Of a stretch of 41,958 nt of DNA, positions 8,592-16,553 are shown in pieces (position 1 is the first letter of the stretch; each line of letters opens with the position of its first letter). A program made the position numbers and the translations under genes. The notes below the pieces were generated by a model that was not told the origin of the DNA, made no database searches, and worked only from the letters and a program-made list of their open reading frames with translations. Source of the DNA: Microcaldota archaeon (GTDB lineage: Archaea; Micrarchaeota; Micrarchaeia; Micrarchaeales; CABMGC01). The DNA lies in contig JAJZOD010000004.1 of NCBI GenBank assembly GCA_021852055.1, positions 71,624 to 113,581 of the forward strand, written 5' to 3'.

Positions 8592-8709
8592 GGCGGGGTA
8601 GCTCAGCCTGGTTAGAGCGCTAGACTCATATGCAAAGCATTATGAGTGATGAGCAGAGATGCTATGACGAGAAATCTAGAGGTCGCGGGTTCAAATCCCG
8701 CCCCCGCCA
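8592..8709 (+). tRNA. tRNA with CAU anticodon, intron in anticodon loop (probably elongator Met)
   Basis: GGCGGGG (8592-8598) pairs perfectly with CCCCGCC (8702-8708). The D stem is GCTC/GAGC, the anticodon stem CTAGA (8620-8624)/TCTAG (8675-8679), and the T arm GCGGG-TTCAAAT-CCCGC. Discriminator is A8709 and CCA is not encoded. The mature loop is C-T-CAT-A-A, anticodon CAU at 8627-8629. The anticodon stem lacks the three G-C pairs of initiator tRNA and the acceptor starts G-C, so it is not an initiator. Elongator Met is favoured, but Ile2 (agmatidine-modified CAU) cannot be excluded. Confidence 0.92.
8631..8673 (+). other. 43-nt tRNA intron at position 37/38
   Basis: Removing these 43 nt restores a standard 7-nt anticodon loop; the cut can be shifted by one base without changing the product. 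TCAT (8626-8629) can pair with ATGA (8664-8667), and AGCAT (8636-8640) with ATGCT (8659-8663). This leaves bulges of about 6 nt on each strand instead of the canonical 3, so it looks like a relaxed bulge-helix-bulge substrate for the splicing endonuclease. Confidence 0.8.
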
Positions 8710-8901
8710 CACCATTTTCTTGAAAGGTTTCTCCGATGGCAAAACGGAACTGAGATTTCTGCTTGTCATCGAGAGGTTCAAATCACACAGTTTACTGGGG
8801 GTCTATACTGATAATTCCGGCTCGCGGCGGCCGCCTCTGCCACAAGCCCTCGCTCCGCTCGGACGCGGAAAGTTTAAAAGACTAAACTGGGATGTTAAGC
8901 C

Positions 8902-9954
8902 ATGTCGGCAGTAGAAGACTACTTAAAAAATTTGGCAATGTCGTTTCCAAGGCATAACCTTACAGAAGCTGGTAGAAAACTACTTAATAACGAAGAGAAG
9001 GCGGACTGGATTGTAAGGATTCTTTTAAGAAAAGAGTTCAGAAAGGCCAAAGTATTCGAGCAGACTAAACAAGATATTAAAAATAAGGTATTGCTGAGTA
9101 TACGAGAAGCAAGACCTTTACATTTTGTCATATTATTTGGTGGGTATAAGCACTTTTGGAACAGCTCGTATCCGGAAGTAGACTGGGCCGAACTTTTTAA
9201 TCTGAATTTCATGAGCGAATTGTTTTCGCCAATCCTGGAAGTACATACCCCAGGTATCGTATTAGATTATGGTTCGGAAGATATAATCATAACAATGATG
9301 GATAATTATCCAAAATCTGCACTTGACAAATATGCAGAAAGTTTCGAGCTATTATTAAGGTTCTATTCAAAATACTGTCCACCAAACTTGAAAATAAACT
9401 ATATCAGGACCGGCGAAAAATATGACAGTAAAAAGTTGAAGGCAAAAGTGAAAGAGAAACTGCCAGAAAAGTTGAAAGCATTCGAAAAACTCCCGATGGA
9501 GGATCGAAAGAGACACCTCCATCGGAGCTATCGTTCAATAATGTGGAAAGGGCAGGAGGACTGGACAACTCTCAACGAAAAAGAAAAAGAAAACAAATTG
9601 ATAGAATCAAAAATAATTGAAGATACCTTCTACGAAGTTGAAGCCGGTTTTCTAGGTGATTATTTCACAGGAGATAATAGAGTACCGCTTGTTTTGTCAT
9701 GGGGGCTCTCGGATGAAAATGTCGATCATTGGTTAACCTTAGGCTCAACGCATGCATCTACCGTGGATTTTTGGATTGGACGCGGTATATTGGAAGACAA
9801 AGGGAATGGTCATTTTGTTCCAAGGGTGCTTTCACAAAAACAATACGAAGAAGTTAAGTCGAAATTAAAAAATGTAAAAATTGGCTTCATACCGCTTAAG
9901 AATCTTCAGAGTGTAGAGGTACACTATGGTAAACTCGGATTTAGCAATAGTTAA
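8902..9954 (+). CDS. Conserved-looking cytosolic protein of unknown function (GGYKHFW motif)
   Basis: Unrecognised 350-residue soluble protein. The central block 'FVILFGGYKHFW' (residues 75-86), 'PEVDWAELFNL' (91-101), 'HTPGIVLDYGSED' (115-127) and 'MDNYP' (133-137) looks like an enzyme active-site region. Its order (FGG-K, then P-x-DWAE, then PG-x-x-x-x-Y) is reminiscent of the PvcA/DIT1 isocyanide synthase layout, but this is a weak analogy. The region around residues 165-235 is Lys/Glu-rich and helical. A TATA box (TTTAAAAG, 8873-8880) places a leaderless start at ATG 8902. Codon use is AT-richer than the flanks, and it is the first gene downstream of the tRNA, so acquisition by transfer is plausible. 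Confidence 0.7.
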   Translation: MSAVEDYLKNLAMSFPRHNLTEAGRKLLNNEEKADWIVRILLRKEFRKAKVFEQTKQDIKNKVLLSIREARPLHFVILFGGYKHFWNSSYPEVDWAELFNLNFMSELFSPILEVHTPGIVLDYGSEDIIITMMDNYPKSALDKYAESFELLLRFYSKYCPPNLKINYIRTGEKYDSKKLKAKVKEKLPEKLKAFEKLPMEDRKRHLHRSYRSIMWKGQEDWTTLNEKEKENKLIESKIIEDTFYEVEAGFLGDYFTGDNRVPLVLSWGLSDENVDHWLTLGSTHASTVDFWIGRGILEDKGNGHFVPRVLSQKQYEEVKSKLKNVKIGFIPLKNLQSVEVHYGKLGFSNS

Positions 9955-10170
9955 TCTGTCCACATCGGTTGAGGTGGACTTTCAGATGGGCTTGTCTTTC
10001 ACGTTATGTGTGGTTGAACGGACAAAATGCACACTATTGCTCCCACATAACAATATTGTTATACTGAAATATACTGATTAACGTGTGATTGTGTTACTTG
10101 CTATTATTAAAGTGGGTAATATGCAATTAACATATAATCTATTCTAGGTTAAATACAAGTAACACAGAAT

Positions 10171-10199
10171 ATAAATACTTATTGGTTCATATAAGTATT
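10171..10199 (+). promoter_or_regulatory. TATA box overlapped by a 9-bp palindromic operator
   Basis: ATAAATAC (10171-10178) is about 25 nt upstream of ATG 10200. AATACTTAT (10174-10182) and ATAAGTATT (10191-10199) are perfect inverted repeats with an 8-nt spacer. They cover the TATA 3' half and the transcription/translation start, ideal for a dimeric repressor. Confidence 0.55.
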
Positions 10200-11462
10200 A
10201 TGGCAACAATAAAAGAGGCTCTGCAGAACTTTAATCCGTGGTGGTCTTCCAAAGAGATAAAGATCACTTTCTCTAATCGGCACGTATACCACGAGATTAA
10301 GAAATTTATTGCCTCAAAACAGATCATTGCACTGAGCGGGTTAAGAAGAGTGGGAAAAACCACAATAATGCTGAAGCTCGCCGAAGAGCTTATGAAAAAA
10401 GATTATTTACCTGAAAATGTAATATACTTTTCATTTGACGAATTCAAAGACGCTGAAATCAGTGCCATTATAAAGACCTATGAAGAGATGTCCGAAAAAA
10501 ATCTCAGGAGCGGAAAATTCCTGGTATTGTTTGACGAAGTACAAAAACTCAATGACTGGCAAAATCAACTCAAAACGGTATACGACCTTTACGGTTCAAG
10601 TGTAAAGTTGGTGATATCAGGATCGGAATCGCTTTTTATCAGAAGAAAGTCGAAAGAGAGCCTCGCAGGCAGGATATTTGAATTCAGAGTGGAACCGTTA
10701 TCATTTACAGAATTTCTTAGCTTTAAGAAGTTTAATCCTAAGCCGATAGGGATGCACGAAAAGGAACTTGCGAAGCTTTTCGATAAATACATATTGACCC
10801 AGGGTTTTCCAGAGCTGGTAGATGAAGAAAACAAGGATTATATCAAAAAGTACATAAACGAAGGAATAGTAGAGAAAGTAGTTTATTCCGATATTCCAAA
10901 GCTATTCAGGATAAGTGACCCCACAGTCCTCGAATCTGTCTTGCGGCCGCTGTTGGAAGAGCCAGGACAATTAATAGAACTCTCGAACTGGTCTAAAGAG
11001 CTTGGAATCTCGAGGCAGACCCTTTCTCTGTATCTCAGATACCTCGAAGAATCTTTCATTGTCAAGAAACTATACAATTTCTCAAAAAGCAGGAGAAAAA
11101 CAGAACGCAGATTAAAGAAGTACTATCCCGCTGTTGTATCTGAAGACCTCCTCTTCAGACAAGATGACATCTCAAGATCCCACGCATTCGAGTGGATAGT
11201 AATAAGGCTGCTTAATGTGGATTTCTTCTGGAGGGATCCTTATAAGAATGAAGTCGATGCTGTAGCCGTAGAGGGGGATAAAATCTCCGCTTTTGAGGTA
11301 AAATATGGAAAGATAGACACCGACGGATTAATCACATTTATGCAACATTTTAAGATTAATTCAGGTACAATAATATCAAAAGAAGCACAAAAAAGCATGA
11401 AGGTGGATGGCAAGAATGTCGAAGTGACTCCCGCTTACAGATTTTTTTGCAATGGCAGTTGA
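10200..11462 (+). CDS. AAA ATPase with C-terminal DUF4143 (nuclease-like) domain
   Basis: A 420-residue member of the archaeal AAA_14/DUF4143 family. Walker A is 'GLRRVGKTT', Walker B 'FLVLFDEVQKL', followed by sensor-1 'KLVISGSES'. The middle holds a helix-turn-helix-like 'SNWSKELGISRQTLSLYLRY'. The C-terminus has 'NEVDAVAV...ISAFEVKYG', a D-x(n)-E-x-K arrangement typical of the restriction-endonuclease-like fold attached to DUF4143. These ATPases are common in archaeal accessory regions and lack a firmly established role. ATG 10200 was preferred over an upstream TTG (10182) because the TATA box at 10171 predicts a leaderless transcript. Base composition is AT-richer than the core genes. Confidence 0.88.
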   Translation: MATIKEALQNFNPWWSSKEIKITFSNRHVYHEIKKFIASKQIIALSGLRRVGKTTIMLKLAEELMKKDYLPENVIYFSFDEFKDAEISAIIKTYEEMSEKNLRSGKFLVLFDEVQKLNDWQNQLKTVYDLYGSSVKLVISGSESLFIRRKSKESLAGRIFEFRVEPLSFTEFLSFKKFNPKPIGMHEKELAKLFDKYILTQGFPELVDEENKDYIKKYINEGIVEKVVYSDIPKLFRISDPTVLESVLRPLLEEPGQLIELSNWSKELGISRQTLSLYLRYLEESFIVKKLYNFSKSRRKTERRLKKYYPAVVSEDLLFRQDDISRSHAFEWIVIRLLNVDFFWRDPYKNEVDAVAVEGDKISAFEVKYGKIDTDGLITFMQHFKINSGTIISKEAQKSMKVDGKNVEVTPAYRFFCNGS

Positions 11463-11524
11463 GTAAGTCTGTGTGCAGTCCATTACCTGAATTTGAAAGT
11501 CCGGTGTTATGATGGTCATTAGAT

Positions 11525-12067
11525 TTATCGGACTCTTGCACGGACAGCTGCTTTTCTTGCTTCTCCTGTTACTTTTTCTGGAGATGTCAGGATTGCATTA
11601 TGCGATATGTGCATACGCATTTCATTAGCCCTTAAGATAACAGTCAGCGGATCCTCATGGGCCACTATGTCACGCTTTAGCGCTTCGTCTTTGGAAAGCA
11701 TGTCTTTATAGTAGGATATTATGGAGCTCCATATGTCTTCATTTTTTATTATTTGAGGGATAAACTTATCCCCGTTTCTTAATAATGCTGAAATATTTGT
11801 TCTGCCTTCATCGTTAGGAACAATATCAATAAGCTTTTCTAGTATTTGGATTTCACGATCTACATCAGTTACTGTGCACTCCGGATTGCGGAGCAGCTTG
11901 TTGCTCAAATCCAGCGCTTGGAGAAACATGCCGTGCAGTACCATTTTGTCTATTTCGTAGCGGAGGTCTGAGGCACAGTTCCTGCTATCGATATCCGCTT
12001 CATATGTGCCGGATAAATGAATATCGTTATTCCCCTGAATTGCCTGAGCGAACTGGTCTTCCACCAT
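11525..12067 (-). CDS. Hypothetical helical protein
   Basis: Unrecognised 180-residue soluble protein, mostly alpha-helical and acidic in the N-terminal half ('MVLHGMFLQALDLSNKLLRN', 'REIQILEKLIDIVPNDEG') with a basic C-terminal tail ('EARKAAVRARVR'). The tail could contact nucleic acid, but no known fold is recognised. A TATA-like TTTAAATATT lies about 25 nt upstream on the minus strand, supporting ATG 12067 as a leaderless start. It is convergent with the DUF4143 ATPase gene and separated by ~117 bp from hisG, so it is probably its own unit. Confidence 0.6.
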   Translation of the reverse strand: MVEDQFAQAIQGNNDIHLSGTYEADIDSRNCASDLRYEIDKMVLHGMFLQALDLSNKLLRNPECTVTDVDREIQILEKLIDIVPNDEGRTNISALLRNGDKFIPQIIKNEDIWSSIISYYKDMLSKDEALKRDIVAHEDPLTVILRANEMRMHISHNAILTSPEKVTGEARKAAVRARVR

Positions 12068-12184
12068 GATTTACCTAGTAAATGTAATAATATTTAAAAC
12101 TTATGTTTTATTTGTGTATTTAGGTATATAATTTGAGAAATAGGGCGATTAGTCTGTTCCTTTTGATACGCGCTTTTCACACTT

Positions 12185-13147
12185 TCACTGCAAGATTTTG
12201 TTTATCTGGTATTCTATTATGCCGCAAGCACCGAGACGCGTGAGCTGCGGCATAAGTTTTCGTACTTTTTCCTCGTCAACAATCACCTCGAGCGAAAGCC
12301 ATCCGGGATCCTGAAGTTTTGAGATCGTCGGACTGTTTGAACCATACATACTATTAGACTTGAGGAAACTCAGAATCTTTTCTAGATTCTCGTTTTTTGC
12401 ATTCATCTTCAGCCCAACTTTGCTGCGAGCATCAAGCGCACTTCTCAATAACAAGGCTATGTCCTCGATTTTCTGCTTTTTCTGTGAAACTTCGTATGCC
12501 TGAATATTTGCGATTATGACAGTATACGACTTTGTAACGTCTGCGATGATGCACAGGTTGTTTTCACGTAGCGATGCACCTGTTTCTGTGAGATCAACTA
12601 TGGCATCTGCAAGCCCGAGGACCGGCTTTGCTTCTGTTGCGCCACACGAAAACTCAACTTTTACATCAATATTACTCTTTGCAAAGAAACGGGTTGTGAC
12701 GTTTACAAGCTCAGTTGAGATTACCTTGCCCTTGAGATCAGATATCTGTTTTATGGATGAATCTACAGGCACCGCAAGCACCCAGCGCACGCCTTCCGGA
12801 GTGTTTTTTGAATATTGCAGCTTTGCAACTTCAACAATGCTTGCTCCGGAACCTGCGGCATGGCCTGCCTCCTGAGCCTGCCCTGCCTGCTGGAAGATCT
12901 GCACTGTATTTATACCGGATTCCAACACCCAGTCCTTTCCAGTAATTGCTACATCAAGATTGCCCCTTACCACTGCCATTGGCATCTCCTGTGGTCTTAA
13001 GAGTATGAACTCGACTTCAGAGTCATTGCTTTGCAGCACATATGACCGTTCACTGCCTCCGAGCGGCCATCCCGCATCCCTGAGTGCATCCAGTGTCGCT
13101 TTCTGAAGGCTCCCCTTCGGTATCCCAAATCTTATCTTATTTGACAT
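12185..13147 (-). CDS. hisG: ATP phosphoribosyltransferase (long form)
   Basis: HisG catalyses the first step of histidine synthesis, joining ATP and PRPP. The 320-residue sequence starts with the family hallmark 'IRFGIPKGSLQKATLDALRDAGW', here in shorter form IRFGIPKGSL. It carries 'MPMAVVRGNLDVAITGKDWV', the PRPP-binding 'GLADAIVDLTETGASLRENN' region and a C-terminal ferredoxin-like regulatory domain ('PTISKLQDPGWLSLEVIV...GIIEYQINKI'), so it is the long, HisZ-independent form. An Ala/Gly/Gln-rich insertion ('QAGQAQEAGHAAGSG') sits near residue 95. No other his gene is in the window. The start overlaps the upstream winged-helix gene by 11 bp. Confidence 0.93.
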   Translation of the reverse strand: MSNKIRFGIPKGSLQKATLDALRDAGWPLGGSERSYVLQSNDSEVEFILLRPQEMPMAVVRGNLDVAITGKDWVLESGINTVQIFQQAGQAQEAGHAAGSGASIVEVAKLQYSKNTPEGVRWVLAVPVDSSIKQISDLKGKVISTELVNVTTRFFAKSNIDVKVEFSCGATEAKPVLGLADAIVDLTETGASLRENNLCIIADVTKSYTVIIANIQAYEVSQKKQKIEDIALLLRSALDARSKVGLKMNAKNENLEKILSFLKSNSMYGSNSPTISKLQDPGWLSLEVIVDEEKVRKLMPQLTRLGACGIIEYQINKILQ

Positions 13148-13421
13148 TCATATCACCGAGAATCATACGCAGTACAAGCCTTCCGGCAGGTGTAACGCAT
13201 GCCTGCGAATTAGCGTATTCTATAAGATTCATGCTTCGCAATGCCCTTGCATTGAGCTTCAGCGTAGAAAGAGGTATGTTCCACTTCTCTGACAGATAGC
13301 CAAGCAAGCACGTTATGCTGCCATCTCCGTCTATATTCGACAGGATTAGAATCTGCTTCTCGTTCAATGCACGCCGGAGTACTAGCGTTATGTCCCGCTG
13401 CTGCGGAGCCTGCAGTCGCAA
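13137..13421 (-). CDS. Small winged-helix DNA-binding protein
   Basis: A 94-residue protein with predicted helix-turn-helix 'CLLGYLSEKWNIPLSTLKLN' followed by a wing-like 'LIEYANSQACVTPAGRLVLRM'. This is the layout of small winged-helix regulators. It ends 11 bp inside hisG, so the two are translationally coupled and one operon. A role as regulator of hisG is inferred from position only. The start is TTG at 13421; the frame is open only ~50 nt further up with no ATG. A TATA-like CTTAAATACC lies around 13496-13505. Confidence 0.7.
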   Translation of the reverse strand: MRLQAPQQRDITLVLRRALNEKQILILSNIDGDGSITCLLGYLSEKWNIPLSTLKLNARALRSMNLIEYANSQACVTPAGRLVLRMILGDMNVK

Positions 13422-13744
13422 CTCTCTGAAAGAGCTGCTTGTTCGTGTTGGCTGGGCATCACACTACACCTTATGCATTACTTAAAATGCGCATGGTATT
13501 TAAGCGTTCTGGGCAGTTTTTATGCCCTGCTGCAATTCAGAAGATTCGCAATGGCATTGGCAGCAAAAATTACGCAAGTGGAATGGCAGAGTTCTGCGCA
13601 ACTGGCAGGTTTTCAGGCAGAATCGATTTTCAAAACAACGCCAACTTCATGCAAAGGTTTAAATATCTATCTTTGATAAATAACTAGTACTTGTTTTAGA
13701 AACATTTAAAAGCTTTTTTATATGGTTTCAGACGTTATGTTTAA
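13422..13744. promoter_or_regulatory. Divergent intergenic region between hisG operon and tfb
   Basis: 323 bp with no supported gene. It contains a minus-strand TATA-like element near 13496-13505, a short GGGCA/TGCCC hairpin around 13510-13526, and for tfb the AT-rich elements TTTAAAAG (13705-13712) and TTTTATATGG (13715-13724). Confidence 0.45.
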
Positions 13745-14761
13745 ATGGTGACGTATATGAGCAAAACAGATAAGACAAAAAAAAGCCAGGCTGGAAGCAT
13801 GCCTGAAGAGCAGGGAGCAGCACAGAAAGGACCTTCAAAGCAGATAGGGGGCATGGAAACAAAGAAGTGCCCTAGCTGCGGCAGCCAGGATATAATATTT
13901 GACAATGAGCGTGGGGAATACATCTGCAATAACTGCGGCTTGGTTATAGAGGAGAATGTAACAGACGAAGGCCCAGAATGGCGTGCATTCGACTCTGATC
14001 AGCGCAATGCAAGGGCAAGAACCGGCGCTCCTATAAAGTACATGAAACCTAACAAGGGGCTAGTTACAGAAATAGATATGTATAACAAAGACATAAGGGG
14101 CACAAAACTGTCATCCAAAAGGCAGGCACAGCTTTACAGGATGCGGAAGTGGCACAAGCGTGCAAGCATAGCAAGCTCAAGCGAAAGAAACTATCTTGTA
14201 GCCTTGCCTGAACTCAACAGAGTAGCGAGCTATCTTGGGCTTCCGGATAACATACGCGAACAGGCAGCGCTTTTGTACAGGCAGTGCGTAAGGAATAATC
14301 TGATACGTGGAAGGCCTATAGAGACAGTGGTCAATGCAGCGCTTTATGCAACATGCAGGAGCGCAAACATGCCAAGAACCTTGGACGAGATATCAAACAT
14401 AAGCAATGTTTCGAAAAAGGAGATAGGCAGGACATACAGAATAATAGCACATGAGCTCAACCTGAAGATACCGCTTACCGATCCTTCGGCATACGTGCCA
14501 AGATATGTTGCTGCGCTCAAACTCAGCGGCGAGGCGCAGGAGCGCGCACTCCAGCTACTAAAGCAGGCTATGAAGAAAGGCCTTATAAGTGGCAGGAGTC
14601 CGACTGGAGTTTCTGCTGCTGCTGTTTACATAGCGGGGGCATTAGTGGGAGAGCGCAGGACGCAGAAAGAGGTAGCTGATGTTGCAGGAGTGACTGAGGT
14701 AACAATAAGGAACAGATACAGGGAGCTGAAGCAGGAGCTTGCAATAGATGTAAATCTATAG
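13745..14761 (+). CDS. tfb: Transcription initiation factor B (TFB)
   Basis: Archaeal TFIIB homologue, 338 residues, which recruits RNA polymerase to TBP-bound TATA promoters. The zinc ribbon has Cys pairs C42/C45 and C61/C64 ('KCPSCGSQ', 'YICNNCGL'), followed by the B-reader/linker 'TDEGPEWRAFDSDQRNARAR' and two cyclin repeats. The last contains the BRE-contacting HTH 'RRTQKEVADVAGVTEVTIRN'. A charged Lys/Gln-rich N-terminal extension of ~38 residues precedes the zinc ribbon. ATG 13757 is an alternative start preceded by GGTGA at 13747-13751. The tfb gene is closely followed by a small membrane protein gene. Confidence 0.96.
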   Translation: MVTYMSKTDKTKKSQAGSMPEEQGAAQKGPSKQIGGMETKKCPSCGSQDIIFDNERGEYICNNCGLVIEENVTDEGPEWRAFDSDQRNARARTGAPIKYMKPNKGLVTEIDMYNKDIRGTKLSSKRQAQLYRMRKWHKRASIASSSERNYLVALPELNRVASYLGLPDNIREQAALLYRQCVRNNLIRGRPIETVVNAALYATCRSANMPRTLDEISNISNVSKKEIGRTYRIIAHELNLKIPLTDPSAYVPRYVAALKLSGEAQERALQLLKQAMKKGLISGRSPTGVSAAAVYIAGALVGERRTQKEVADVAGVTEVTIRNRYRELKQELAIDVNL

Positions 14762-14769
14762 GTAGGCAC

Positions 14770-15207
14770 ATGCGCATTGCATATAGATTGATTTGCCTCT
14801 TCTCTGTTATGTTTTTTGCTGTTACGCAGGTTTCTGCCTCTGGAGCAGCAGTAGGCACGCCGAGTTATACTGCCAAGCAGGCGAATCAGATAATAGCAAA
14901 TGAGACGGCTTACGTCAGTCTTGTCAATGAGAGCGGATTTCTATTGTTCTCTCCTAATCTTACGCAGGCTTACTCTTATATTAACAGATCAGCAGAAGCA
15001 TACAATAAATCCCCAAGTGAAGCAGTGCACTATGCACTTATGGCTGGGGCCTCTGCAAAAGATGCATACTCAAGGATAAGCACAAACAAGGCGTATTATG
15101 CGCTTATAATGGCAGTAATGGCAGGCATGTCTGGCTTCTTATTGTATATTTATGCAAGGAAGGTGCAATACCCGAAACACAAGAGAGGTAATAACAGTGG
15201 TAGATAA
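14770..15207 (+). CDS. Small secreted/membrane-anchored glycoprotein candidate
   Basis: Unrecognised 145-residue protein. It has a signal peptide (residues ~1-23, ending 'QVSASGA'), an extracytoplasmic helical part with sequons NET, NES, NLT and NRS, a transmembrane helix ('YYALIMAVMAGMSGFLLYIY') and a short basic tail. It lies 8 bp after tfb and overlaps the malic enzyme start by 11 bp, so the three genes are probably one transcript. The predicted topology is outside-in. No enzyme motif is present. Confidence 0.75.
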   Translation: MRIAYRLICLFSVMFFAVTQVSASGAAVGTPSYTAKQANQIIANETAYVSLVNESGFLLFSPNLTQAYSYINRSAEAYNKSPSEAVHYALMAGASAKDAYSRISTNKAYYALIMAVMAGMSGFLLYIYARKVQYPKHKRGNNSGR

Positions 15208-16489
15208 GCAGGAAGTACTTGACAAACATAGGCTTCATAAAGGCAAGATAGAGGTACTTGGAAAGGTTCCAGTTGAAACAAAGGAGGACCTTTCAACGTA
15301 TTATACCCCTGGAGTCGCATACGTATCAGAAGCCATAAATGCGAACGTAGACACTGCATATGAATATACAAACAAGGGCAACACACTTGCCATAGTGTCG
15401 GATGGCACGCGAATACTCGGATTGGGCGATGTAGGCCCGGAGGCTGGCCTTGCAGTGATGGAGGGGAAGGCACTTCTGTTCAAAAAGTTCGGCGGTGTTG
15501 ATGCAGTGCCATTATGCATAAGAAAAAGCACCGAGGAGGAGATAGTCACGTTCCTGAAACAGATAGAGCCCACATATGGCGCAATAAATATAGAGGATAT
15601 AGAATCGCCTAAGGTTCTCGGAATAGTCAAAAAAGCTGCAACAGAATTAGGCATACCTGTATTCCACGATGATCAGCAGGGCACAAGCGCAGTGGTATTG
15701 GCTGCGCTTACAAATGCACTTAGGCTTGTAGGCAAAGACAAGAGCGTGAAGATAACAGTAATGGGGGCAGGATCTGCAGGCATGGGAATAGCAAGGCTTC
15801 TGAGCTTTACCGGTTTTAAAAATATCTATGTTCTTGACAGCAGTGGAATCATATATAGGGGAAGAGCCAAAGGCATGAACGAATTCAAGGAAGAGCTTGC
15901 AAACGCCACAAATCCTGAAAACGTACAGGGAGGCCTGGAAGATGCAATTAAAGGCGCAGATGTTTTTATAGGCGTGAGCGGCATAGCAGGCGCATTGAAT
16001 AAAGAGCTTATAAAAACAATGTCAGAGCGCCCTATAGTATTCGGGTTGTCCAATCCAACACCAGAGATAAGCTATGCTGATGCAGTTGAGGCAGGAGCGT
16101 TTATAGTTGCTACCGGCAGAAGCGATACGCCCAACCAGATAAATAATGTCGTGTCTTTTCCGGGCATAAGTAGGGGCTTGCTGGAGGTTCATGCAAAAAC
16201 TGTGACTCCAGAGATGCTTGTCGCTGCAGCCAATGCAATGGCAAAAAGCGTTGGAAGGCGCCTGTCGCGCGAAATGATAATACCGAGCATGGTTGATAAA
16301 ACAGATGCAATAAAAATAACGCAGTCTGTTGCAGCTGCCGTAGGCATGAAAGCCGTGGAGCAGGGAGCTGCAAGGGTAATAAAGACAGATGATGAGATAA
16401 GGAGAAGCACTAAAGAATTAATAATGCGTTATAGGAAAATTGAGAAACGCTGTTCTGTATCAAAAAACAAGAAGAAAAAAGAAAATTAA
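15197..16489 (+). CDS. NAD(P)-dependent malic enzyme
   Basis: Malate oxidoreductase (decarboxylating), 430 residues, converting malate to pyruvate and CO2 with reduction of NAD(P). The catalytic Tyr region is 'STYYTPGVAYVS', the Lys-containing loop is 'GLAVMEGKALLFKKFGGVDA', the metal/substrate region is 'INIEDIESP...VFHDDQQGT', and the Rossmann motif is 'VMGAGSAGMGIARL'. Late elements include 'GLSNPTPEISYADA' and 'NNVVSFPGI'. The GTG start at 15197 is preceded by AGAGGT (15183-15188); an upstream in-frame ATG lies inside the previous gene and is rejected. The C-terminus ends in a Lys-rich tail not usual for the family. Confidence 0.94.
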   Translation: MVDKQEVLDKHRLHKGKIEVLGKVPVETKEDLSTYYTPGVAYVSEAINANVDTAYEYTNKGNTLAIVSDGTRILGLGDVGPEAGLAVMEGKALLFKKFGGVDAVPLCIRKSTEEEIVTFLKQIEPTYGAINIEDIESPKVLGIVKKAATELGIPVFHDDQQGTSAVVLAALTNALRLVGKDKSVKITVMGAGSAGMGIARLLSFTGFKNIYVLDSSGIIYRGRAKGMNEFKEELANATNPENVQGGLEDAIKGADVFIGVSGIAGALNKELIKTMSERPIVFGLSNPTPEISYADAVEAGAFIVATGRSDTPNQINNVVSFPGISRGLLEVHAKTVTPEMLVAAANAMAKSVGRRLSREMIIPSMVDKTDAIKITQSVAAAVGMKAVEQGAARVIKTDDEIRRSTKELIMRYRKIEKRCSVSKNKKKKEN

Positions 16490-16492
16490 AAT

Positions 16493-16509
16493 GCGCAGGA
16501 CTGCTGCGC
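16493..16509. terminator. GC hairpin between convergent genes
   Basis: GCGCAG (16493-16498) and CTGCGC (16504-16509) form a perfect 6-bp stem with a 5-nt loop, just after the malic enzyme stop and before the convergent membrane gene. No T-tract follows, so a terminator role is uncertain. Confidence 0.3.
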
Positions 16510-16553
16510 GTTGCCATAAACATTCACTGACATTGCTTCTTGCCGTGGAGCAT

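Noticed and set aside
8775-8784. GGTTCAAATC repeat of the tRNA T-loop 90 bp downstream, possible att duplicate
   Set aside because: Only 10 bp match and the flanks do not pair or match the tRNA 3' end; no second copy was seen at the far side of the suspected island.
8630-8914. 94-codon plus-strand ORF starting in the tRNA anticodon loop
   Set aside because: It begins inside the tRNA gene and intron, translates the T arm, and shows no protein-like composition.
10003-10051. GTTATGTG/CACATAAC 8-bp inverted repeat in the 9955-10170 spacer
   Set aside because: Loop of 33 nt, no linked gene or TATA position; may be chance in AT-rich DNA.
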